From assembly GCA_027257055.1 (NCBI GenBank), contig JAPVLO010000040.1, forward strand, positions 1,262,501-1,326,500: a stretch of 64,000 bases of DNA. Direction: 5' to 3'. This document shows, piece after piece, positions 1 to 11,089 of this stretch. Under the pieces are notes generated by a model, which saw nothing but the letters and a program-made list of their open reading frames with translations, did no database searches and was not told where the DNA came from. Each line of letters begins with the position of its first letter. Within the stretch, counting starts at the first letter, position 1. Origin of the DNA: Cephalopachus bancanus. Its lineage: Eukaryota; Chordata; Mammalia; Primates; Tarsiidae. The position numbers and the translations under genes were made by a program.

Positions 1-500
1 CCCCCAAATCACTCCAGATCCTCCCCAAGGGAACAAGCTTCCACTCTACAGCGGTCCTGTCTAAGTATAAAATGGTACATGAGGGCTGAGCTGCTCAGGA
101 CCCTCAGATTAAGACCTTCTTCTGCCTACGGACAGTCTTCTGCTCTGAAGGTGTCTGAGATGTTGCTCGCCTTTCTGACAGCGCCGTGACCCCACTGCCT
201 GTGGGCCAGGAGGGTGCTACAAGGAAGAAGTGCCAGAGCAGCCTGCAAACTGCTAACAGAGTAATTCCTCTACGTGGAGTGATCTGCTGCCCCACAAACG
301 TATGACAGAGAAATAGATCTCTTTACAGATGAGTAGACAAAGGCCCAGAGAGACATGTGTCATCTCAGGAAAAGGGTGTGGAATTGATTGTAGCAAGAGG
401 GAGTCCCCCAGAGGGATAAGTGGTGAGCTGTAGTCATTCACACACTGTGGCTTGAAAACAGAAAAATGTCCAGGATCAGAAAGATGAGCCTAGAGCAAAA
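1..500. other. non-coding sequence with a short MIR-like remnant
   Basis: No convincing gene. Around 315-375 the text 'CTTTACAGATGAG' followed by 'GGCCCAGAGAGA' resembles the core of a MIR SINE in minus orientation. The rest of the stretch is not recognised. Confidence 0.35.
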
Positions 501-514
501 TGAGTCATTAGAGG

Positions 515-692
515 TTTTCTTTTTTAAACAACATTATTGAGATATGATTGGCACACAAAAAAGCTGTATGTAATTAATGTATACAACTTGATAAGTTTGG
601 AGATAAATATGCTCTCAAGAAACATCACCACGATCAATGCCATAAACCTGTCTATCACCTCTAAAAGTTTCTTTCCACTCTCTTTTAAAAAA
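515..692 (+). repeat. L1 3' UTR fragment
   Basis: The run 'ATTGAGATATGATTGGCACA' followed by 'AACATCACCACGATCAATGC' matches the 3' UTR of older mammalian L1 elements, which read like ttattgaggtataattgaca...ccatcaccacaatcaa. It is truncated at both ends, and another L1 tail adjoins it at about 695. The subfamily cannot be fixed by eye. Confidence 0.7.
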
Positions 693-694
693 AT

Positions 695-808
695 TTTTTC
701 AAGGGTACCTGCACAATGAACATTTGTATCCCTAACTCTGAACTGTACTCCACAATCTTTAAAATAAAAAATTTAAAAGTTTAAATAGATAAATAAATAA
801 TTTTTCTT
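695..808 (+). repeat. ultra-short L1 3' tail
   Basis: 'AAGGGTACCTGCACAATGAA' and 'TGTACTCCACAATCTTTAAA' plus an A-rich tail. The same 3' end occurs at the ends of the L1s at 32.15-32.24 kb and 38.88-38.96 kb in this window. Here only the last ~80 bp is present. Confidence 0.65.
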
Positions 809-811
809 TTG

Positions 812-1105
812 CAATAGCCAGTAATCCCGCTTCTGGGTATATATCCAAAGGAATTGAAACCAGGATCTTGAAGAAATAATCAATATTCCCTTGATCATGA
901 TAGCATTGTTCTCAATACCACAATACAGTTATTATATCCATCAATGGATAAAGAAATGTGCAACACATATTCAATGGAATATTATTCAGCCATTACAAAG
1001 AAGGAAATCCTGCCATTTGTGGGAACATGGATGGCGCTGGGGGACATTATGCTAAGTGAAGTAAGCCAGGAACAGAAGAACAAATACTGCTGGAGGTTGT
1101 CATGA
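812..1105 (+). repeat. L1 ORF2 3' end/3' UTR fragment
   Basis: 'CCCGCTTCTGGGTATATATC' followed by 'CAATGGAATATTATTCAGCC' is the distal ORF2 coding region of L1. It continues into the 3' UTR-like 'GCTAAGTGAAGTAAGCCAGG'. Stops and indels interrupt it, so it is a non-functional fossil. Confidence 0.8.
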
Positions 1106-1214
1106 GATCTGGCTTGGTGATCATGCAGGGAGGAGTAGCTCTGACTCAAAAAACTTACATTTGGGTTCTAAGAAATACATAGAAATAACCTTCAAGCCCA
1201 AATTTCCTTTTCTG

Positions 1215-1645
1215 TAGTGGAAGATTGTATTATATCTAGCTCTTCATACCCAAGTAATAGTACTCTGCATCCACCCTCCCTTGCCATGCTTTTGCTTTGG
1301 CTTGACCACATGCCCTGCCTTAGCAAATGGGATGTTAGTTGTCATGACAGGAGACTTCAAATGAGACTGGGTTTGCTTCTGTGCTCCGGTGATCTACCCT
1401 GACCTGAGATTCCCTGGGGGAGTATCTATACCTTCAGCCCAGGACCCAGACCTGAGCCCAACCTGCAGGCTGGAGCCAGGATCAGCCAGACCCAAAGCCT
1501 GAATGACAGCCACACCATGGAGCCCAGCCCAGATCAACCTATCCACAGTCAACCAGAAAGACCTATGAAGAGTGGAGGAAAATGCTCATTGCTTTATGCC
1601 ACTGGGTTTCTGTGAGTGATTGTTGTACAGTTTAAAAAAAAAAAA
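1215..1645 (+). repeat. probable MLT1/MaLR-type LTR remnant
   Basis: The layout is like a MaLR solo LTR: an 'ATGGAGCCCAGCCCAGATCA' region, then 'TGCCACTGGGTTTCTGTGAG', then an A-rich run at ~1632-1644. Similarity is weak, so the family call is tentative. Confidence 0.4.
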
Positions 1646-1894
1646 AGACTGCAATAACTGGTGAAAAGAGAGCAGCACCAATTCTGATGAAATCCTTGCA
1701 TCATGTTCAGAGTTAGAAGTCATGGTAGCAATGACAATCTTTTGCACACTATAACATATGCCACATGTGGGTTGTTTATATTCTTATTGGGTAAATAATC
1801 CAAATGTGTCTCAAGTGGAGTGAAAAAAAGAATATAATTCGATGTAAATCAAAAGAAAAAGCAAAGTCAATTATATCATCGTATTTCCCACTGC
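1646..1894. other. unclassified non-coding stretch
   Basis: AT-rich, no open frame of note, no recognised repeat. Confidence 0.3.
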
Positions 1895-2400
1895 AGTCTC
1901 TTTACAAAGATCTGATAGTGCCTGTTTTCTACTTAAAACTCTCTGTAGCTTAGAAGGTGTCATAAAAAACCTCATGAGGCGCTAGTGGCTTTTAACGGTG
2001 TGGCTCCATCTTGCTTTTTCTGTCTTTTCTCTGGTCTTTCACTTGCCTGTATGTGGCTCATTGTATATCCCAAGAGCCAAATTTGGGCTAAAAATATTTC
2101 CATAAGCAACCCAAAACCTTTCACTCTCTGTGTATTTGGACAAGCCGTTACAATTTCCCAAATGCTGCCTCCTCTAGAAAGCTGCTCCTGTAATCAGCCA
2201 CTCCCTTCTCTTGTCTACACAGCACCCTATTCATAATCCTTTGAGCACATACCACATTATATGGTAAATTGTTGCCTTAGTAACCCCTCAATGAACCATT
2301 TCTCTGAGTGTTCATGCCCTTGTAGAGTCTTTTCCCACTAATAGATTGTAGCAAGATTGCTGTGCCCATTCTAGAATGAGCTCTTAATTTAGCCTGGTAG
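1895..2400 (+). repeat. L2 LINE 3' fragment
   Basis: The order of blocks fits the L2 3' region: 'AAAACTCTCTGTAGCTTAGA', 'CTTTCACTCTCTGTGTATTT', 'CTGCTCCTGTAATCAGCCAC' and 'TTTGAGCACATACCACATTA'. The 83-codon open frame at 1985-2236 falls inside it and is not a gene. Confidence 0.5.
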
Positions 2401-2760
2401 TTTCTTCTTCCTCCCTCATGGAAGATCTTTCTAGAAACTCAGCCACCACATCATGAGGTTGCCCAAGCAGCCAAGTGGAGAGCACTAAATGAATGAGAAC
2501 TGAGAAGTGAGATATGACAATTACAGCTAAGCTCTATTCAAGCCTCTCAATGATTCCAACCTTCTAAACATCCCTGAAATTCTAGCCTCAGTTGAGCATC
2601 CAATTGAATGTCCAGATGTCAGCATCCTTCCCAGCACCCCAGCAAGGCAATGCGGAGCAGAAAATTGTCCAGTGAACCCACAAAATCATTAATAGTAATA
2701 ACATTGTTTTAGGTCACTAAAGTTGTCACTTGTTTTGCACCAAAAGATAACAAACACCAC
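2400..2760 (+). repeat. MLT1-type solo LTR (ERVL-MaLR), diverged
   Basis: It ends with 'TTGTTTTAGGTCACTAAAGT' and 'AAAGATAACAAACACC', the signature 3' end of MLT1 LTRs (gttgttttaagccactaag...). Upstream lies the usual 'CAGTTGAGCATCCAATTGAA' type text. It is old and non-coding. Confidence 0.6.
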
Positions 2761-3159
2761 TATCTGTCAGTGTTCTCAGTTGCAATCAACAGACTCCATT
2801 CAGTCATTTATTAAAGGAAATTTGGAAGATTGAAAAATGTCATAAAGGGCCAGAAAACCAGGCATAATGGCTATATATGCAGTAACAAAACCTCAGTCAA
2901 TGCACTGACTACTCATGGAGACCCCAGTGTGGATGGGCCAAACATGGGCACTTTGGCTCCCACCACAGCTATGACTAAGATATCCACCTCTGCTCCTAGA
3001 AAGCTGAGTGCCTCTCTATTATCATCACTAGAATGGATTCCAAGTTTTATCTCCTTCTTCATGTATCACTGTTAAATCCAAGTTTAGAGTCAATATCTCT
3101 GATGAATAAAAACTGGGTCATATGCTAGGTCCTAGAGTTAAAGGAATCTTGAAAAGTAG
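2761..3159. other. unclassified, possible old dispersed repeat
   Basis: 'TTCTCAGTTGCAATCAACAG' resembles the text at ~18,365 ('GGTTGTAAGCAACAGAAA'). This suggests the same unassigned dispersed repeat family. Nothing else is recognised. Confidence 0.3.
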
Positions 3160-3592
3160 GTGTATTCGTTTCCTATTGTTGCCATAACAAATAATCACAC
3201 TCTTGGCAGCTTATGTGATACACATCTTACAGTCTGAAGGTCAGAAGTCTCACTGGGCTAAAGGCAAGGTATTCGTAGGTCTGTGTTCTTTCTGGAAGCC
3301 CTAGGGGGAATCCATTACTTGTCTCTTCCATCTTCTAGAGTTTTCCTCAGTTCCTCAACTCATAGCCCCCTTCACATCACTCTGACCTCTGCTTCCACTC
3401 TCATGTCTCCTTCTCGAAATATGCTTCTCCTGCCTCCCTCTTTCCTTACAAAGATATCTGAAATTACTTTGGGCCCACCCAGATAATCCAAGCCCTATAT
3501 CAAGATAGTTAACTTAATCAAATCTGCAAAGTCTCTTCTGGGAGTTAGAACATGGACATCTTTGGGTAGCCATTATTTTGCCCAGCACAGTG
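3160..3592 (-). repeat. MLT1-type LTR (ERVL-MaLR)
   Basis: In minus orientation this reads as a typical MLT1 LTR. The 3' end lies near 3165 ('TCGTTTCCTATTGTTGCCAT' on +) and the 5' end near 3590 ('TGGGTAGCCATTATTTTGCC' on +). The internal 'TTTGGGCCCACCCAGATAAT' block is also characteristic. It is a solo LTR; no internal proviral sequence is visible beside it. Confidence 0.8.
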
Positions 3593-3671
3593 AGTTTCTG
3601 ATTTTGATCTTAGAAAGGTATAATTCAGAAAATAGAATATTATCCAAAAACAGAAAAGGATTTGACAACTG

Positions 3672-3969
3672 TTTTGTTTTTGAGTTGGAGTCTCGCTCTG
3701 TTGCCCAGGCTGGAGTACAGTAGGCCAACCAGGGCGCTCAGGGCCAACCCAGCAATGACCTGCTGGGCTCCGGTGATCCTTCTGCCTCAGCTTTTCAAGT
3801 AGCCAGAACTACAGGTGTGTGCTACCATGCCAGGCTAATTTTTGATGTATTGTAGAGACGAGGTCTCGACAAGTTGCCCAGGCTGGTCTTGAACCCATGG
3901 GCTCAGGTTATCTACTCACCTCGGCCTCCCAAAGTGCTGGGATTACAGGCTGAGCCCCTGAGCCTGACC
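3672..3969 (-). repeat. Alu dimer, lineage-specific type
   Basis: It starts with T-rich sequence and 'GAGTTGGAGTCTCGCTCTGT', and ends 'GGGATTACAGGCTGAGCCCC'. It has the private linker 'TGATGTATTGTAGAGACGAG'. Full-length antisense Alu, moderately diverged. Confidence 0.93.
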
Positions 3970-4039
3970 AATAACTGTTATTAGTGCTGGTTTCCGATAT
4001 ATAATGTTTCTCTCTCTTTGTCCCTATTGAAAACAGTCA

Positions 4040-4290
4040 TGCCCATGCAACTTGCTTTGGCCATTGAATACAAGTATAAGTTAATTGTGGCACTTCTGGA
4101 TAACAATCCTACTTGTAGCAGTGTGCGATTCACCATGTTCTTTCTCTTTTCCTCTACCACAGCCACCGGCAAATGGCAACTTCTCTACCAACCTGAGTCC
4201 CAGAGTAAGACAGAGCCCACAGATGACCCATGATGAACATGCAGCATTCATGAGAAAAAAATTTTGTTGTAAGTCACTAAAATTTTAAGG
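4040..4290 (+). repeat. probable MaLR LTR 3' part
   Basis: It ends 'TTGTTGTAAGTCACTAAAAT', the MaLR-like LTR 3' end. Before it come 'TGTAGCAGTGTGCGATTCAC' and 'CAGAGCCCACAGATGACCCA', as in MLT1 copies. Subfamily uncertain. Confidence 0.45.
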
Positions 4291-4524
4291 CATAACTAAC
4301 CCATCTCAATGTTCAATCAAAAGCATGTGCACTACAAGAACATGTTGTAATTGTATGTGTCCAAGTATATCTCTAAGAACGCCTGTCCACTGATTCCAAC
4401 TGAGCTATCTTGGTCAAGATCCAGCAATGATTAAAGAATCCAGAGATGAGTGATCATGCCAACACCTTCTAAATCCAACTCGATATATCCTCCCATAACT
4501 TCTGAAGGTATGTATATGTACATA

Positions 4525-4600
4525 TGCACATATGTGTGCACACACACAGAGAGAGAGTGAGAGAGAGAGAGACAGATACAGAGAGAGAGAAAGAGATTGC
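4525..4600. repeat. (CA)n/(GA)n simple repeat
   Basis: Alternating CA then GA-rich tract ('CACACACACAGAGAGAGAGT' and onward). Open frames across it encode only Leu/Ser or Glu/Arg runs. Confidence 0.9.
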
Positions 4601-6057
4601 AGCTCACAGAGAAGCTGCCCCTTCATTGCCTTCTTCTGGCACAGCCTCTGGCCAGGAAAGCCAGTGGACTGCAGGAGAGAAATGACAACACTGATTCCGA
4701 CTTGCTGGGTAGCTCAGAGGCCTAAATGGGGATGAAGAACTAAGTCGACTGACAGGGAAGAGAGACACCCAGCTGAACAAATAGACTTGACAAGCTGGTT
4801 ATAACTGTGTCTGCCACAACTCCTCAGCTCCGGGAAATGTAAGAAGACAGCCTGAGTCCTGGTGAGGCAAGCCAGTTAAGGGCCAGGAAAAGCCTCCCCC
4901 ACATATGTACTCACTAGAAAGGTCTTCACTAGGGATGGCTGTTTGCCAGAGAGCCAGGTCTGGAAGACAGCTTGAAAGAAAAATGAGAAAACTGTTATGG
5001 GGAAGGGGGGGTAAGAGGGAGCCTGTGTATGTCAGTGTGAGGACTGGGATGAGTAGAAAAACCAGAATGCAATTTGTCCTAGAAATAAATGCAGTGCCTT
5101 TCCTTCAAGGGTGTTTAGCACAGGGGTGATTCTCAATGAGTCTGGCAGAGACAGACTTCTGTAATTTGGGGGTAGCTCAATGGTGAACATGCTCTTGAAA
5201 TCAGACCTACCAGGTTTAAATTCTAACCACTGAGAGTATACCGGGAGCTAAAATGACCAAATTCAAGCTTGATGCACTTCATATATTTTACTAATTTTTG
5301 TTCTTCTTACATTTAGTACCAAGCTGAAACATCTATGACATTCTTCCATGCAATCATGTATTAATTCTTTCTCTTTCAAGAATCATGAATGAGACAGCTA
5401 TCCTGTAATCTTGAAAGAAACAAGGCAGAATCACCACCCTTAAAGGAGGCGCAGATAATACAAACATATAAAAGTTAACCATACACCAGTGATCTCCAAA
5501 GTAGAAGAAGGAGCCAGTTTACCAGCAGCCCCCAAGACAGCCATTGAATAGAAAGAGAAAATACGAGAACTCCTATTTCTTTTCCTCTCATATTTTATGT
5601 ATGTTTTATAATTTATATAATAAAACAATACAGTGGCACTTGTAAATAATAAATAAAGAAACATGCAAGAAAATATACTTTGGAGATATGGGCTCAAAAA
5701 TGTGTACTGATGGCACGAACAATTGAAATTCTAGTGATTTTAGATTTCCTGGTTAAAAGGACAAAGAGATAATAGCCCTCAATTTCTCCTCATCCACCTT
5801 CCCATTGAAATACCTATGAAAATAGACCCAAGAGAATTAAAGGTGCAATAATATCGAAAGCTATAAATAAAGCCTGGTTATCTACCACAGCCCAAGAGGA
5901 ATTTCCACTGAGCTAACAATGAGAGGGTTATGAAGCAGAACAAGACCACCAGCAGAAAGAAGCGAGATTTCCAAATATCTCCACTGTCTGCACCTACCTG
6001 GAAGACCACAGCTTTGTTACCAAAAGGAAGGACAGCAGGAGGACTGTGTTAAGTACC
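4601..6057. other. mostly unclassified non-coding sequence
   Basis: No gene seen. Around 5,180-5,235 'CCAGGTTTAAATTCTAACCA' resembles a plus-strand MIR core. The 5,440-5,700 stretch is A/T-rich; its minus 85-codon frame has no recognisable family. It contains a 17-nt string at 5,653-5,669 that recurs in the mosaic insertion at 6.26 kb. Confidence 0.3.
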
Positions 6058-6600
6058 TAATGCTGTGTATCAAATAATCTGACATTTAATGTCTTAAAAC
6101 AACCATAAACATTTATTATCTCACCCAGTTCAGCAGATCAGAACATAGGAGCAGTTTGATTGAGCAGATCTGGCTTGGCATGTCTCAGGAGAAAGACAGG
6201 AGACAAAGGTCCTTATAACCAGATGAATCTGTTTGAGACTTGAAATCAGAAATAAGCAATATTATAAAGAAACATGCAAGCAATAACCATCACAACCATC
6301 ACTATATGACAGCTATAGATATTCTAATCATCTATAATTATAAACTGAGGCTAGATGAACCACTTCCAAGGTGGCTCACTCACATGGCCAGCAAGTTGGT
6401 TTCTCTTCATGTGGGATCTCCACAGAGCTGCTTGAGTATCCTTCCAACACGGCAGGGGCTTTTTTCAGAGAACATGATTTAAGACACCATGATGGAAGCC
6501 TCAATACATTTTGTGACCTGATCTTTAAAAATTACACACAGGGAATAAATACTAGAAGGAGGGATTGCTGAGGCCATGGTAGAGGCTGACTATTACAGAA
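6058..6600 (-). repeat. MLT1-type LTR carrying a foreign insertion
   Basis: Minus-strand LTR: 'TTAAAACAACCATAAACATT' (LTR 3' end reversed) at ~6,094, and 'CCACTTCCAAGGTGGCTCAC' at ~6,359. It ends 'GGCCATGGTAGAGGCTGACT' near 6,590. Between ~6,187 and ~6,330 the text does not fit the LTR and instead matches sequence 1.4-1.7 kb downstream (see the mosaic entry). Confidence 0.55.
6187..6316. repeat. mosaic insertion built from nearby sequence
   Basis: 6,187-6,262 is the reverse complement of 7,811-7,886 with only a few differences over 76 bp. 6,264-6,280 is an exact 17-nt match to 5,653-5,669. 6,285-6,316 matches 7,674-7,705 directly (31 of 32). The pieces abut and sit inside an MLT1 LTR, as expected of a templated repair insertion that switched template. 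Confidence 0.75.
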
Positions 6601-6639
6601 TGTTCTGGCACAGCCAGTCCCTTTTCCTGTCCCTGTCAC

Positions 6640-6654
6640 TTTCTCTCTCTCTCC

Positions 6655-6698
<44 letters not shown>

Positions 6699-6712
6699 TT
6701 TTCTCTTTCTCT
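6640..6712. repeat. (CT)n microsatellite
   Basis: Long uninterrupted CT run of about 40 bp with imperfect CT-rich flanks. The apparent open frames on either strand are repeat-encoded. Confidence 0.95.
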
Positions 6713-6770
6713 GTCATGTGTATTTCCTCCATTAATTGTTATGTCTACCTATTTTCTTCTACTTATTTTC

Positions 6771-6997
6771 AACAATACCACAACAGATATTAGTATTGTT
6801 GGCATTGTCATTCATTGTTACTGAGAAGATGAACACACACTTCATGTTGTAAGTAATGTTCTCATCCACCATTTCATTGGATCTCATGGAATTCCAGTAA
6901 ACTGTCTCAAGATTATGAGGGTCAGAGGGAAATCACAATAAACAAAGCCATCACAGGAGTTCCCACCAAACTAGAGATAAGGGAAAGGTGAGTCAAC
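6771..6997 (+). repeat. local direct duplication, copy A
   Basis: About 227 bp that reappears at 8,114-8,345 with about 92% identity. It begins 'AACAATACCACAACAGATAT' and ends 'GGGAAAGGTGAGTCAAC'. The flanks are unrelated. The start has weak MIR/L2-like character. Both copies keep 'AAGGTGAGT', a good splice-donor match, but no open frame supports an exon. Confidence 0.85.
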
Positions 6998-7049
6998 TAT
7001 AATATCTATTTGCAAAAGAAGGGAAAATTTTACTAATCTCACAACTAAT

Positions 7050-7110
7050 AGCAATAAAAGATATATCTATGTATATCTATATACATATATGTCTATCTAT
7101 CTAGCTATAG
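7050..7110. repeat. TATC/TATA-rich simple repeat
   Basis: Degenerate (TATC)n/(TATA)n tract. Confidence 0.8.
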
Positions 7111-8113
7111 ATGTCCCTAATAGATCACTTGGGGTAGAAGAAAACTCCTGAGGTGTGGGTTCAGGAGGAACCAAGGCAACAAAGGAGGTGCCCAAACCTC
7201 TGCCTGAGATAAGGAAGAGAATATGTTTTTATTTTTGAAAAGATTTTCCTGCCATTTCCCAATTCTGCAGCCTCCACTGGCAGAAGTCAGTGTCCCAAGG
7301 ATCAACAGACAAACGATTGACTGGTGGGGAACACATGCATGGATTTTCCAATACAAAAGAGAGGACATCCTTTTCCAACTGGCAGTGGGTGAAGTCTTAC
7401 CCTCTGATGCCTGTTTACCTCTACTAAGCCACTTCCATGTAGAGTATAAGGTTCTGTAACGGTTAAACTCTGCTCCAGGTACAATTACTATACCAGGGAA
7501 AGAGAAGCCACTGCAGCAAGGAGGGTTCTTTGTTGCAAACAACATAAGTCATTCTGCATAATATGGTCATGAAAATAACACATTAAGATGCTCAAAACAT
7601 CTCTGAGCAGAGCAAAGAAGTGACTTCTATTCTACCCACTCCAAACACACTTGTGTGGGGAATCCTCTAATAAAACCATCAGAACCATCACTATATGACA
7701 GCTATGGTGATCAGGATGCATGACAGAAAACCTACCACTGCTGCCCCCAAAGAACCAAATAGCTGAACCACTTTTAGTACAAGAATCTTTCCTTTCCAGG
7801 CTAAAGCCTCATATTGCTTATTTCTGATTTCAAGTTTCAAACAGATTCATCTGATTATAAGGACCTTTGTCTCCTGCCTTTCTTCTAGCTAAAAGTGAAC
7901 TTTGGGAGGCAAATCTCCTGGGTTCTACATTGAGAAGACAAGAATCATAATGTGAAAAATAATTAAGATGTAGTGAGGCTATTTAATAGGTACTGGACTA
8001 CTACAAATGACATATGTCAACTGCAGAGATAAAATGATTACAATTAATATAAATTAGTGAGAAGGGGAAGTGAAGTGCTTTCTTCCCAGTGGCCACCCAC
8101 CCACACTGTCCAG
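7111..8113. other. unclassified; donor area for the 6.2-kb mosaic
   Basis: A 142-codon minus frame (7,117-7,545) and a 78-codon plus frame (7,223-7,459) overlap. Neither has a recognisable domain, so I do not call a gene. Segments 7,674-7,705 and 7,811-7,886 are shared with 6.19-6.32 kb, the second in inverted orientation. Confidence 0.4.
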
Positions 8114-8345
8114 AACAATATCACAACAGATATCAGTATTGCTGGCATTGTCATTCATTGTTATTGAGAAGATGAGCACATACTTCGTGTTGTAAGTAAG
8201 GTTCTCATCCACCATTTCATTGGGCCTCATGGAATTCCAGTAGAGTAAACTGTCTCAGGATTATGAGACTCAGAGGGAAGTCAGAATAAACAAAGCCATC
8301 ACAGGAGTTCCCACCAAACTAGAGATAAGAAAAAGGTGAGTCAAC
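8114..8345 (+). repeat. local direct duplication, copy B
   Basis: Partner of 6,771-6,997. It differs by about 17 substitutions and a 5-bp insertion near 8,245. It ends with 'AAAAAGGTGAGTCAAC'. The duplication stops sharply at both ends. Confidence 0.85.
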
Positions 8346-9305
8346 ATTACAGCACAGGATATCCCTGTGTACTTATCTTGGATTCGGAGGTAGAAAACCT
8401 CAGCCTTGCAGATAGGAACACGTGCCCGTCTTTACCCACAAGCATCCTCAATTTCTTTCACATGGACTTTAAGAACGCAGATGATTTTGTGTATGAAAAT
8501 GTGTGTGTGAATTTGTTTGCCCTTTCCTTTCCACCAAAGTCACCTATAACTACCAAGCAGAGCTCCAGATATGCACACCAGAACCAGAGTTACTAGGTAC
8601 GGTGGTCCTTTGTCATTTTATGACTAACTTGAATCCAAATTTCCTTCATCTTTGGCAGTAATCACCAAACTGTGTTATACTCTTGGTAAGAAACGTTAGG
8701 AGGACAGATAACTCCTCTCCCCATCTAACAACTGGGAACTCCTCTTCCCATTCAGCAGCTGGGAAGCCACACTACCTGAGCCTATCGGACTGGACACTCC
8801 TATCTTGAACACTGAATCTCAGCTCCCTTCCCTCCCTCGGTGTCTGTCACTTTTGTGAGCCTGGTTTCCAGCCCTTTCATCAGTTCCCGATCTCACTCAC
8901 ACACTTCCCACAGGTTATTTTCCTGCTTCAGTTATGCAAGGTCAAAAAACCCATGATTAATACAGTCTTCAGGTAATGCTAATAATTAGAGAATTCGAGT
9001 TTTGTTAGCCTGCCCAGCTCCATCAGGGTTAAGGAACCATTTTTGTTGGACTTTCTGAAAGGCCTTTATGTTTCAATAAACATCATCGTTTGCACTTTCT
9101 GTTCCAAACAAGCACTGTCCTAGATAATGGAGACTCGAAGATGAAGGGGTAACAATCATTCCTCTCTAGGAGTTTGCAGCTGGCAGGATTTCAAAGCTGT
9201 TCAAGGCCTTCCTCTGCCATCACTATCTTTTCAGACACTTAGAAATCAAGTTAAAGAAATCATTGATCTCACCAAAATCTCTCCTTCTCTTTTTCTTCTT
9301 TTTCC
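8346..9305. other. unclassified non-coding sequence
   Basis: An 86-codon plus frame at 8,336-8,596 has no recognised family. Around 9,110-9,180 'AAGCACTGTCCTAGATAATG' is L2-like. Nothing else is recognised. Confidence 0.3.
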
Positions 9306-9470
9306 TTTTTTTTTTTTTTTGAATCAGGGTCTCACTCTATCACCCAGACTAAAGTATAGAGCACAATCATGGTTCACTGCAGTCTCAACCTCCTAGGCTC
9401 AAGCAAACCTCCCTCCTCGGCCGCCCAAAGTGCTACTGGGATTACAGATGTGAGCCACCAAACGCGGCTC
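9306..9470 (-). repeat. free Alu monomer (FAM/FRAM-like)
   Basis: T-run, 'CAGGGTCTCACTCTATCACC', 'GGTTCACTGCAGTCTCAACC', then directly 'GATTACAGATGTGAGCCACC'. About 165 bp in total, so a single-arm Alu ancestor or relic rather than a dimer. Old, with many changes. Confidence 0.75.
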
Positions 9471-10369
9471 ATCTCTCCTTTTATATTAAAAAAAAAAAAA
9501 CTAAGAACCAGGAAGATCAAAAGATTCCTCAAAAGTCTTTACAGCAATTTCCAAATAAAGTTAGATCCAGAACTCACCTTCCAAAATCTCAGGCCAGAGA
9601 TCTTTTCCCGTCATCACCCCACCTGCATGGCATCTAAGCAGCAGACGTCATCTGCCCTTTCCCTGATTTTTGCCAACTGGCTGACACTGAGATGCTGGCA
9701 AGCAGACTTGTGAATGCCCAGTTAAGCTCAGCTGGGATTATCTGCAAAACGGAACACTACCTGAGGAGGAAAGCAGTCTCACGGAGGGCCCTGCAGAGAC
9801 ACTGTGGAGGACAGGTTTAGAGTTAGCATGTCCAAAAGAGAAATGGGAAAAGAGACAGGCCAGAGAGCATGCCCGTCTACCTTTCCAGCACACAGCCCAG
9901 GAGCATATGGCACATCATTAGCCACCTGGGAGATAGTTTATTGAGCCACAAATGGAGAATTATGACTTCAGGTGAGAAATATCGGCAGGTAGCCCAGCCC
10001 TCAGAAGACAGAGAAAAACCTGTTTCCATGCAAACACCTCCAGTCATCATGAACAAAAGGATACAGGGGCCGAGGGATGACAGAGTGTAGGGACACTTGG
10101 GTCTATCAGATGTCATGATCTGGGAGGTCTTTGAAGCCCACAGAGTGTTCCAGACACTCCTCATGGTCCCCGGGAGCCCCTCCTGATGTATTGCAGAACG
10201 GCAACCTGGCAGCAGCCCTCACGGACACAACTGAGCTTGTGGTTCCAAGACTCCTGCTTTTCATGGTTGGGAAGATCCACTTGACACAGGAGAATTGGTA
10301 GAAGCTCCCCTGAACTGGGTCCATGTGGCCTCTTTGCTTTGATTCCCTCCCACTCTATGCTAAGAGGAG
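9471..10369. other. unclassified non-coding sequence
   Basis: Frames of 73-114 codons are present (for example 9,369-9,713, which starts inside the Alu monomer), but none resembles a known protein. No repeat recognised. Confidence 0.3.
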
Positions 10370-10379
10370 ATGAAGGAAA

Positions 10380-10570
10380 AGGGTCTGACTCCTGAGGCCA
10401 CCGCTTCCCAGCTATGTAACCTTAGGCTGTCACTTCACTTCCGTATTCCCTGGCTTCCTATCCATAAAATGGGTGCAATGTTATGTAGAAAACAGGAGCT
10501 ACTACTTCGAAAGCTCTTAGAAGCCCATCTAGCACGTCATACAGGCTCAATAAGGATCAGAGGTCAATAT
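10380..10570 (+). repeat. MIR SINE
   Basis: 'CAGCTATGTAACCTTAGGCT' followed by 'CTATCCATAAAATGGGTGCA' is the MIR core (tgtgtgaccttgggcaag...tgtaaaatggg). Confidence 0.75.
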
Positions 10571-10599
10571 CCCCACCTCACAGATGCCTGAGCTCACTC

Positions 10600-10990
10600 A
10601 TACCTAATTTGTTATATTTCTTCTCAGCATTCCTCTCACTGAATTCTCCCACAATCCACATGCCCCTAATTTCCCACCCCTGTGCCTTTGATAACTTCCC
10701 TTGAAGTTCCTTGTCCCCTCGTTTCTGCACATCTATAAGCTATGCCTCCTCCCAGGCTCAGATCTGACTGTAGTTCTTCAGAGAGCATCCCTCATAGCCA
10801 AAGACGGAAATAACCAACACCTCCTTTCAACTCTCATGGTGTACGTGCTCCCGTCATGGCTCTTGGCTCTCTCTACATTGTGTTAGAATCACGTATGCCT
10901 GTTATCTCTCCTACTTCCCAACCATCTACCGTGTGGAGCAGGGGGACTTGGTAAACATTGATGGAATGAGTGCACAAATGAATAAAGGAA
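10600..10990 (+). repeat. L2 LINE 3' end
   Basis: The pyrimidine-rich L2 3' region runs into 'TGGAATGAGTGCACAAATGA' near 10,962, which is the L2 3' terminus (...aaatgtttgttgaatgaatga). Confidence 0.6.
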
Positions 10991-11089
10991 TAACATTTAC
11001 TCTGCACAGCTTCTGGTTTCCTGTGACCAGCTCCTGGTGTCCTCCACTCTGCCATACCTTCTTGCTCAGAGAAGAAGCACCATTCACCC

